A DNA stretch of 36,167 bases from an uncultured Clostridium sp. (GTDB lineage: Bacteria; Bacillota; Clostridia; TANB77; CAG-508): contig CAMXQV010000015.1 of NCBI GenBank assembly GCA_947245515.1, positions 1 to 36,167 of the forward strand, written 5' to 3'. Within the stretch, counting starts at the first letter, position 1. Every line of letters begins with the position of its first letter. This document shows positions 1-8,127 of this stretch, one piece after another. A program made the position numbers and the translations under genes. Below the pieces are notes generated by a model, which saw only the letters and a list, made by a program, of their open reading frames with translations, did not search any database and had not been told where the DNA came from.

Positions 1-61
1 CTTGAATCACTTTTTTTCTACATTTTTTGTTTCACATCAATTGTAACACTACAAATAAGGC

Positions 62-235
62 AATCGCTTAAAATTTAAATTATTTATTTTTAAGTAACTC
101 GGTGATAGCCATAAATGCTATTAAGTTAAGTATAAGCATTCTAAAATTCCTAAAAAAGTTAGAGAACTTTTCTAGGAATTTTGAAAATGGGGCAAGAAAT
201 ATACTACATAATTATTTCATAATTTATCCCAAAGC
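62..235. repeat. Degenerate copy A of the GCAATCGCTTAAA MITE-like family
   Basis: GGCAATCGCTTAAAATTTAAATTATTTATTTTTAAG plus internal GAAAATGGGGCAAGAA resembling the loop of copies B/C; right arm not recognisable. Confidence 0.45.
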
Positions 236-1030
236 CACATCTAATACCATCATCAAAGCAAAGCCAAATATCAAACCCAAAGTTGCTAAATTCTTATTTT
301 CCTTTATTGACTCTGGTAACAACTCTCTTGCTGCCACAGCAAGCATTGCACCAGCTGCAAAAGAAAGCAAAAATGGTAAAATACTTCTTATAGTCAAAGC
401 TAAAATCACACCAATAACTGCTGATATAGGTTCTACTAAGGCTGATGCCTGCCCAAACATAAAACTTTTAAATCTTGAAAAACCTTCATTTCTTAAGGGT
501 AAAGAAACTGCTGCACCTTCTGGAAAATTTTGAATACCTATTCCAATTGCAAGCATAAGAGCACCTATTAAAGTCATACCTGGAACTTGACTCGCAATTC
601 CACCAAAGGCAACACCTACAGACATACCCTCTGGTATATTATGAATAGTAATTGCTGATATTAAAAGTATACTTCTTTTTAAAGAATCCGCACTTCTCAA
701 ACTCCTTTTATTTTTTAATACTTTATCTAAAAATTTATCAGACAATAATACAAACAATCCTCCAACAATAAATCCGCCTGCTGGTAATAGCCATGCTATG
801 TATCCAAGTTCTTCTGATAAATCAATTGAAGGTGCAAGTAAAGACCAAAAAGAAGCTGCTATCATTACCCCAGCACTAAAGCCCAAAATTGTATTTAACA
901 CTTTCTTATTTACATTTTTAAAAAAGCAAACCATAAGTGCTCCCAAAGCTGTTATTCCCCATGTAAAGGTCGTAGCAATTAAAGCTTGAATTATTGGACT
1001 TAAATTTTCAAACCAATTCAATTTCATCAC
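224..1030 (-). CDS. ZIP family metal transporter
   Basis: 268-aa multi-TM ORF with ZIP motifs HNIPEGMSVGVAFG and QNFPEGAAVSLPLR; stop TAA. Confidence 0.92.
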   Translation of the reverse strand: MMKLNWFENLSPIIQALIATTFTWGITALGALMVCFFKNVNKKVLNTILGFSAGVMIAASFWSLLAPSIDLSEELGYIAWLLPAGGFIVGGLFVLLSDKFLDKVLKNKRSLRSADSLKRSILLISAITIHNIPEGMSVGVAFGGIASQVPGMTLIGALMLAIGIGIQNFPEGAAVSLPLRNEGFSRFKSFMFGQASALVEPISAVIGVILALTIRSILPFLLSFAAGAMLAVAARELLPESIKENKNLATLGLIFGFALMMVLDVALG

Positions 1031-1112
1031 CTCACACTACATAATATGTTTTATATAATGTTATGTGACAAATTCTAACATCTTATACAAATATATTTAT
1101 AACTTAGATTTT

Positions 1113-2363
1113 TTATTTATAAGCTAACTTTTCTTTATCTCTAGTAATTTCTAGTATTTCTAAACCTTTTTTTACATATTGATTTTTCATAAAATATTTC
1201 CATATATTTCCGTTAATAAAATTTTCAAGCATAGTCATTGAAATTCCTTTATCTATTCCAATACATTCTTTTGAAAACCAAGGTTCATCACCTTCTAAAT
1301 TATAAGCATCTCTAAATCCATATTTACACCATAATTTTGGAAAATTATTATATAAATATTCCATTGCTTTTATACTTTCCTTTGGTGTGAAAACGATTGA
1401 ACCAATTGGTCCACATGGTGGTACTGTTCCATCATTTTCTTTTTCAATATCAGCAAGGCATGGTTTAGCACCAAATCCTCCACTATACCCCTTTGGTCCT
1501 ACACAAGCTGTTAATCCCCAAGAATTTTCGTTAAAAGTTTTATATTTATACTTATTATCTATGCAATATTGCCTATTTGCTATCGTTGTTTTTATAGAAT
1601 TTTCAAACCAATTTATACCATTATTATCTATTTTATTTCTAAAGTCAATCCATACATGTGAAAATTGATATGTAAAAAGTGTTCCACAATAAGTATATAC
1701 TATATCTTTTATTTCTTTATAGTTACCTTTTAATTTTTCTATATCATAATACATTGATTTATCTATTGGAAACGAAGGTGATGCAACTCCTAAAACATAT
1801 AACATTAATTGTTCTGCATACATATCCCATTTTCCCCAAAATCCTCTTTCTGGAGAATATCCCATATAAAATTGGTTCGTTTTAGGATTTCTATACCACT
1901 GCCAATTAATATTTTTATATAACTTATCTGCTTTTTCTTTAACAGTTCCTCCAAAAAATTCACCACAAGTAATTGCTCCACATATGAAAATAGCTGTATC
2001 AATAATTGATATTTCGCAATTCCATTCTCTCTTTCCAGTTTCTATATTTACAAAATGATAAAAGAAACCATTTTCTCCTTCTACATTATTTATAAAAGTA
2101 TCTAAGGTTCTATCAGCTCTATCATAAGCCTTTTTAAAACTTATCCATTTATGCTCAACACCTATTACTAAACCTGCTAATCCATAACCTACTGAAGCAA
2201 TACTTGCCACTTCATCTGCCATAACAGTTTTATCTTTTATTAACCCATATCCTGGACTATTTTTATCTGTATTAGCTTCTCTTATAAAAAAATTATAACT
2301 TCCTTTTAATTCTTTCAAAAATAATTTTCTTCCATACTTCTTTAAAATTCTCATACAACACAC
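1113..2363 (-). CDS. GH144-like / glucoamylase-like (PF10091-type) glycoside hydrolase
   Basis: ORF with WGLTACVGPKGY, DGTVPPCGPIGSIVFTPKES, GIDKGISMTMLENF motifs resembling the glycoamylase-like family; divergent from a GH3 gene. Confidence 0.75.
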   Translation of the reverse strand: MCCMRILKKYGRKLFLKELKGSYNFFIREANTDKNSPGYGLIKDKTVMADEVASIASVGYGLAGLVIGVEHKWISFKKAYDRADRTLDTFINNVEGENGFFYHFVNIETGKREWNCEISIIDTAIFICGAITCGEFFGGTVKEKADKLYKNINWQWYRNPKTNQFYMGYSPERGFWGKWDMYAEQLMLYVLGVASPSFPIDKSMYYDIEKLKGNYKEIKDIVYTYCGTLFTYQFSHVWIDFRNKIDNNGINWFENSIKTTIANRQYCIDNKYKYKTFNENSWGLTACVGPKGYSGGFGAKPCLADIEKENDGTVPPCGPIGSIVFTPKESIKAMEYLYNNFPKLWCKYGFRDAYNLEGDEPWFSKECIGIDKGISMTMLENFINGNIWKYFMKNQYVKKGLEILEITRDKEKLAYK

Positions 2364-2486
2364 CTCTTACTTAAATTATATTAGTTTATGATTTTAATTT
2401 CAATGGAAAATTGTGCTATAAATAAATTAATAATTTTCTAAAATATGGTTAATACTATATAAAATAAAAATAAATAGGAGAACCTT

Positions 2487-4718
2487 ATGAAACAAGAAAA
2501 AATATTGGAACTTTTATCAAAAATGACAATAGAAGAAAAAATCGGTCAACTAGTACAAACTAAAGGAGAGTTATTCTTAGATGGAGAACGCATAATAACA
2601 GGACCACAAGATAATTTAGAATACACAGATGAACAACTTTTTCAAGTTGGATCAATCTTAAACATGGCTGGAAGTAAAAATGTAAGAAAAATACAAGACA
2701 TGTATTTAGAGAAAAATAGACTTGGAATTCCTTTGCTATTTACAGGAGATGTTATTAATGGATATAAAACCATATTCCCTATTCCCTTATTACAAGGATG
2801 TTCTTGGGATTTAGACCTTATATATAATTGTGCTTGTATTTCCTCTAAGGAAGCGGGTTATGCTGGAATTCAAGCAAATTTTTCTCCAATGGTAGATTTA
2901 GTTAGAGATAGCAGATGGGGACGTGTTTTAGAAGCTACAGGAGGCGAAGATGTATTATTATCATCTTTATATGCCAAAAAAATAATTGATGCATATCATT
3001 CAAATAATATGGCAAGTTGTGCAAAACATTATATTGCATATGGAGCTGTTGAAGGAGGAAAAGAATATAATTTTGTTGATATGTCTAAACGTGAATTATT
3101 AGAATACTATCTTCCACCTTTTAAGGCTTGTATTGAAGCAGATGTTGATATGATTATGCCTGCATTTTCTACCTTTGATGACATTCCTTGTACAGTTAAC
3201 TCTTGGCTTTTAAAAGAAATTTTAAGAAAACACTTTAATTTTAATGGTGTAATAATATCAGATTACTCAGCAATATTAGAGACCATATCCCATGGTTATT
3301 GTTCTAATAAAAGAAATGCAACATTAAATGCCATAAAAGCAACAGTTGATATAGATATGATGACAGATTGTTATCTGTCAAATATTAAAGCTTTAATAGA
3401 AACTAATAAAATAGCAATAGAAGAATTAGATGCAAGTGTTCTTAGAATATTAAATTTAAAAAACAAATTAGGGCTTTTTGAAAATCCTTATGGAAACTCT
3501 AATCTTGAAAAAGAAAAAACCTTCATATTATCAAAGGAAAATTTAAAACTTGCAAGAAAATATAGTTCAGAAAGCTTTGTTCTTTTAGAAAATAAAAATA
3601 ACATCTTACCCTTAAGCAAAAACACCAAAATTGCATTAATAGGTCCATATGCTGATAATAAAGGTATCTCTGGTGCATGGTCAATTTATAATCAGAAAAA
3701 TGAAGATACAACAACAATTAAACAAGCACTATTAAATTATTTAGATACAAAAGAAATTTTATATTCAAGAGGATGTCCTGTTTTAGAAAAAAAAGAAATA
3801 GATAATATATTAGCAATGGAAGGACAACCTCCAATTCCTGATGAACAAAAAACAATATTAGAAGAAATAAAACAAGCAATAAAAGTTGCCAAGGAGGCAG
3901 ATGTAATTATATTAGCAATTGGAGAACACTATAAACAATCTGGTGAAGGAGCATCTCGTTCCAATATAGAAATACCAAAAATACAACAAGATTTGTTATA
4001 TGAATTATCAAAACTAAACAAACCTATTATTGCAATAGTATTTAGTGGTAGACCTTTAGCGCTAAATTCAATAGCAAACAAAGTCTCTGCTATGTTATGG
4101 GTAGGCTTTCCAGGTTCAGAAGGAGGTAATTCAATTTGTGACATCTTATATGGGAAAATAAATCCATGTGGAAAATTAAATATGTCTTTTCCACAAGCAA
4201 GTGGACAATGTCCAATATATTATAATCATTACTCTACAGGTAGACCAGCCATATTACCTAACTATCGTTTCACCTCAAGATATCAAGATATACCAGATAC
4301 TCCCCTTTATCCATTTGGTTATGGTTTATCCTATTCTAACTTTGAATATTCAAACTTAACCCTAAATAAAAAAGTTCTGACAATAAATTCAGAGGATTTT
4401 ATAGAAGCAACAATAACAGTAAAAAATAACTCAAATGTCTCTGGTTATGAAATTATACAGTTATATACTCAAGATTTATTTGGAAAAGTTATTCGACCTG
4501 TAAAAGAATTAAAAGCTTTTAAAAAAGAATTTTTTAAAGCTAAAGAAGAAAAAAACATTACCTTTAAAATAAATATAGAAATGTTAAAATTCTTAGATCA
4601 AAATTTAAACTATATAGCAGAACCTGGAGAATTTAAAATTTATATAGGAAAAAATTCTAAAGAAAACTTAGAAACTTCTTTCATGATTTTTGGGACGGAG
4701 GAAAAAATCATGAACTAA
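2487..4718 (+). CDS. Glycoside hydrolase family 3 beta-glucosidase
   Basis: 743-aa ORF; GH3 N-domain, nucleophile-region GVIISDYSAI, GH3 C-domain and fibronectin-III-like end; upstream RBS aggag. Confidence 0.93.
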   Translation: MKQEKILELLSKMTIEEKIGQLVQTKGELFLDGERIITGPQDNLEYTDEQLFQVGSILNMAGSKNVRKIQDMYLEKNRLGIPLLFTGDVINGYKTIFPIPLLQGCSWDLDLIYNCACISSKEAGYAGIQANFSPMVDLVRDSRWGRVLEATGGEDVLLSSLYAKKIIDAYHSNNMASCAKHYIAYGAVEGGKEYNFVDMSKRELLEYYLPPFKACIEADVDMIMPAFSTFDDIPCTVNSWLLKEILRKHFNFNGVIISDYSAILETISHGYCSNKRNATLNAIKATVDIDMMTDCYLSNIKALIETNKIAIEELDASVLRILNLKNKLGLFENPYGNSNLEKEKTFILSKENLKLARKYSSESFVLLENKNNILPLSKNTKIALIGPYADNKGISGAWSIYNQKNEDTTTIKQALLNYLDTKEILYSRGCPVLEKKEIDNILAMEGQPPIPDEQKTILEEIKQAIKVAKEADVIILAIGEHYKQSGEGASRSNIEIPKIQQDLLYELSKLNKPIIAIVFSGRPLALNSIANKVSAMLWVGFPGSEGGNSICDILYGKINPCGKLNMSFPQASGQCPIYYNHYSTGRPAILPNYRFTSRYQDIPDTPLYPFGYGLSYSNFEYSNLTLNKKVLTINSEDFIEATITVKNNSNVSGYEIIQLYTQDLFGKVIRPVKELKAFKKEFFKAKEEKNITFKINIEMLKFLDQNLNYIAEPGEFKIYIGKNSKENLETSFMIFGTEEKIMN
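4681..4713. repeat. REP-like hairpin TCATGATTTTT-GGGACGGAGG-AAAAAATCATGA
   Basis: Short inverted repeat with GGGACGGAGG loop, overlapping the last codons of the GH3 ORF; same core recurs at 7876-8127 and 18257-18376. Confidence 0.7.
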
Positions 4719-4723
4719 ACATC

Positions 4724-4826
4724 TTGCACATAAAATTTATATACAATTCTATGTGCAAAAAGTGTTTTATATAATAGAAAAGTCATGCTAACTTTTCATT
4801 ATATAAAACACTTTGTATACAAATTT
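4724..4826. repeat. Nested palindromic element
   Basis: Near-perfect 25/24-nt arms AAAGTGTTTTATATAATAGAAAAGT / ACTTTTCATTATATAAAACACTTT (4759-4783 / 4791-4814), plus outer pair AAAATTTATATACAA / TTGTATACAAATTTT. Confidence 0.7.
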
Positions 4827-4905
4827 TCTTAAAAGTCTTTAATTTTTTAGATTTTCTATTCTATAGCTTTAAAATATACTATCTAAATAAATTTCATTCT
4901 TAAAA

Positions 4906-5467
4906 TTATCTTTCACTAAGACTAAGGTTTCTTAAGAGATTTTTAATTTCTCTTGGTACCATAAGTGCATATTTATCTGGTACCTCGATTTCTTGTTTTC
5001 CTTTTATGAGATAATTTTTAATATACCAAAAAGGACAATCTACTGATAAATCCATTTTATTAAAACGTTCTATTGGAATTTCTACCAAAGCTGGTAAATC
5101 CTTAGGCGATATTTTAGCAGATCCGATTTATTTTAACTAAGTAAAAATCAGCCTTCATCTCTAAATTTGAAGCTTTTTCATATGGATTTAAATCCCCCAT
5201 TAATATTTCTTTTGTAAAAGTAGGATTTTGTGCAACTTTTAAATCCTTATTTTTTATTCCATCAACTTCTTCTAGTATTTCTCTTATTAATGCATTTCTT
5301 GTACTATTATTATCTTCTTTTTCAACTTCTCCCCCTAAAGTTTTTACAATACTTGCTATTTCACCATTTTTTAACTTATACCATCTTTTAGCTTTCTGCA
5401 TTCCTAAAACAATTTTCTCTCCATGTAATACAATCCCTTCTGCACCAAAAACACTATGTTCTACCAC
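4906..5467 (-). CDS. NUDIX hydrolase-like protein, interrupted by +1 frameshift at CGG (5125..5123)
   Basis: ORFs 5114..5467 and 4906..5088 join when the C at 5125 is skipped: ...FYLVKIN|GSAKISPKDLPALVEIPIERF...; NUDIX-like GGEVEKEDNNSTRNALIREILEEVDG. Confidence 0.8.
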
Positions 5468-6419
5468 TAAATTCTAACTCCTTTCCACCAACTTGTAAGG
5501 TTGCACAAGTTTTACAATTAATTGTATTTCCACCCATTCCACAACCACAATGAATACATCCTTTTCCATCTTCCTGTTGTTTAAATTCAAAATGTTTTTG
5601 ATAAATTTTAAACAAAGCATATTCAAACTTACTTTTAAATTGAAAAATTTCTTGACATGCTTGTACATATTCTTGTGGTGAAATATCATCTTGTATACTT
5701 CTAATAGTGTCATAAACTCCTGACCCTGTAAAAGCCATAGTTTGTGGTCTTGTAATACATGCTCTTGGCAAAGTACCTTCATAAGCTTTTCTAAGTGGAT
5801 ATTTTGTTGTAATACCTACATCTTGTCTCATTCTTTCTTTTATTGGTATTGATAAAATTTCTTCTTTAACAGTTTCATCTTGAAATGGTGCAATATATTT
5901 CATCTTCATACTTTTTGCTATTAAATCTGACATAACAACAATTTCTTTTAATCTTGTTTTTATAGTTTCATCTAAAGTTTCTAAACTCCCTTTCCAATTT
6001 GTAAAAAATGGAAAACTCCCTAATAAGTCATCTGCTCCCTCTCCACTAGAAATACTATTAAGTCCTTTACTTTTGGCATACATAGTACCTAATAATAAAG
6101 TTGTTGTAGAACTTATCCATTCTGGATTAAAAGCTTTTAAAAGCTTTACAGAAGTTTCTACCATAGCTTTTATTTGTTCTGGTTCAACATAATATATATG
6201 GTGATTTTTAATTCCTAATTCATCAGCAACAATCTTACTATATTCAATATCTGAAGAGGCTTTTCCCTTTACACCAACAGTAATTCCCATAACATCTGGA
6301 TTATATTGATGTGAATGATATAAAATAGCTGAGCTATCTACACCTCCTGAAAACAGTACAGATTCTGGTGTATTTTTCTGTATTACTGAATTAATTTTCT
6401 CTTTTATTTGATTATACAT
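5454..6419 (-). CDS. Asparagine-synthase-like PP-loop ATPase with C-terminal Cys cluster
   Basis: SGGVDSSAILYHS PP-loop, ISSGEGADDLLGSFPFF; C-terminal CIHCGCGMGGNTINCKTC metal-binding-like motif; no N-terminal glutaminase domain. Confidence 0.85.
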   Translation of the reverse strand: MYNQIKEKINSVIQKNTPESVLFSGGVDSSAILYHSHQYNPDVMGITVGVKGKASSDIEYSKIVADELGIKNHHIYYVEPEQIKAMVETSVKLLKAFNPEWISSTTTLLLGTMYAKSKGLNSISSGEGADDLLGSFPFFTNWKGSLETLDETIKTRLKEIVVMSDLIAKSMKMKYIAPFQDETVKEEILSIPIKERMRQDVGITTKYPLRKAYEGTLPRACITRPQTMAFTGSGVYDTIRSIQDDISPQEYVQACQEIFQFKSKFEYALFKIYQKHFEFKQQEDGKGCIHCGCGMGGNTINCKTCATLQVGGKELEFSGRT

Positions 6420-6489
6420 ATTTATTACTCCTTCCTTTTCTATATAAAATTTAAGCTATAATTCCAAATAATAAAATATTATCTCTCCT

Positions 6490-7752
6490 TTAACTTAAAA
6501 TCTCTTTATATTCTTGAGTATTATAAATTAATTTTAGAAAATCTCCATAACTTAAATTTTTAATTCCTTCATAATAAGTTCTTTTATCATATTTAGAAAT
6601 TTGTTCAGCACTCATATTATGATTCATTTCATAAAAAGGAGTATAGGCTGTAGGTCTTATAGTAACCTTTTCACTATTTAAAAAGTCTAAAGTATATTTA
6701 ATTCCATCCTTTGTTTGATTAGGTACTCCAAACATAATCAAAGCTTTATATTCTATACCATATTTTTTAAGTAATTTAATTCCTTCTGTGATTCCATCTC
6801 TATCATATTGCTTTTCGATACTATTTAAATCTTTTTGCTCTACTGACTCAATCCCAATTGCAATTTTATAGCAACCTGATTCTGCCATCTTTTTAATTAA
6901 TTGTTCATTTTTTAATAAATCTGGTCTAGTTGTACATGACCATTTGATTTTCTTTTCATTTTTTATTAGAGCTTCAGAAAAATTAAATGCATATTTTTCA
7001 TCTAAGGTAAAATTTGGTGCAAAAAACTTATATAAATAATATGGAGAATTATTTATGTATTCAATTAAACTATTGATTGGTCTTCTTCTTTCTTTTTTTC
7101 CATAATACAATACAGCATTACAATACTTACAATTATATGGACATCCTCTTGCAACTGTAACTACTACTTGTTCTTTTGAAGACATTTGAAAATACTTTTG
7201 AATAGGAACTTTTTTAATATCTGTATATCCCCATTCTTGTGGTTCTAAATATTCTCCCTTTTTACTTTCCACCAAATTTCCATTTTCAATAAAAATAACA
7301 CCTCTTAAACAATCTTTATCTCGTTTTTTAATTGCATAATTAAAAAAATCTAAAATCGCTATTTCTTGATCGCCATGCTTTGAAACAATTGCATCAAAAT
7401 CTGTGTTTTTAAAAAACTTTGGCAAATAAAGTGGCATATCTCCATAAACAATTGTTTTTGTATGTGGTGAAACTTGTCTAATTATTTTTAATAATTTGAT
7501 TGTATTTTGTAAATTTTCTGTATTCGTATAAAAAGCAATTGCCTTATATTTATTTTTAATTATTTTTTTCATAACATCTTGAAATTGGATTTCTTCTGCT
7601 TCAACATCTAATAAATCAACATCTTGCTTTATTTGTTTTTCTATGTAATTTATAATTTCGCCAACATGTACAAAATGATATGGTGCATTAACATGGTTTG
7701 ATTTTGTAGATAAACCATTATTTGCCCATATAATTGAAAAATCAACACTCAT
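6490..7752 (-). CDS. B12-binding-domain radical SAM protein
   Basis: CxxxCxxC radical SAM motif (GCPYNCKYC); N-terminal Rossmann-like segment consistent with a B12-binding fold; IGIESVEQKDLNSI typical of this class. Confidence 0.87.
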   Translation of the reverse strand: MSVDFSIIWANNGLSTKSNHVNAPYHFVHVGEIINYIEKQIKQDVDLLDVEAEEIQFQDVMKKIIKNKYKAIAFYTNTENLQNTIKLLKIIRQVSPHTKTIVYGDMPLYLPKFFKNTDFDAIVSKHGDQEIAILDFFNYAIKKRDKDCLRGVIFIENGNLVESKKGEYLEPQEWGYTDIKKVPIQKYFQMSSKEQVVVTVARGCPYNCKYCNAVLYYGKKERRRPINSLIEYINNSPYYLYKFFAPNFTLDEKYAFNFSEALIKNEKKIKWSCTTRPDLLKNEQLIKKMAESGCYKIAIGIESVEQKDLNSIEKQYDRDGITEGIKLLKKYGIEYKALIMFGVPNQTKDGIKYTLDFLNSEKVTIRPTAYTPFYEMNHNMSAEQISKYDKRTYYEGIKNLSYGDFLKLIYNTQEYKEILS

Positions 7753-7801
7753 AAAAAATATCTCCTTTTTTTACTTAAAAGTTGATGTTTACTTGTAAAG
7801 T

Positions 7802-7830
7802 ATTGTACTTTTTTTTAATAAGCTTGTCAA
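7802..7830 (-). promoter_or_regulatory. Putative sigma-A promoter for radical SAM/PP-loop/NUDIX operon
   Basis: Minus strand TTGACA-17 nt-TACAAT, about 50 nt upstream of the 7752 start. Confidence 0.6.
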
Positions 7831-7875
7831 CATCTATTATAATTATATTTAATAAGTATAAGATTTATTCCTATT

Positions 7876-8127
7876 TTGCCATTGGGGACGGAGAATTTTG
7901 GCAATATTTTCTTGTATATCTACAAAATAAAAAAATCATAAAAAGTTTTTCCTTTTTATGATTTTTTTAACTTTAACATATGGTTCTATCAATGGATGAT
8001 TATTACTGTTTGTTAGCTTCCAACTAATTTGAGGGATAATTACTATCTCAACTCAATTGTCTTGATAGTTATGTAATAGTAACTCAAAATATAAAATTAT
8101 TGCCAAAATTCTCCGTCCCTAATGGCA
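7876..8127. repeat. Inverted pair of REP-like hairpins (REPIN-like)
   Basis: TTGCCATTGGGGACGGAGAATTTTGGCAAT (7876-7905) and inverted ATTGCCAAAATTCTCCGTCCCTAATGGCA (8098-8127); right copy abuts the stop codon of the ABC transporter. Confidence 0.75.
7928..7966. terminator. Bidirectional intrinsic terminator-like hairpin
   Basis: AAAAAAATCATAAAAAG-loop-CTTTTTATGATTTTTTT. Confidence 0.6.

Noticed and set aside
102-533. 143-aa plus-strand ORF
   Set aside because: Antisense to the ZIP transporter and upstream repeat; no family features.
4690-4700. CGG in GGGACGGAGG at the end of GH3 as a fifth frameshift site
   Set aside because: It is out of frame (GGG ACG GAG), so no CGG codon is presented.
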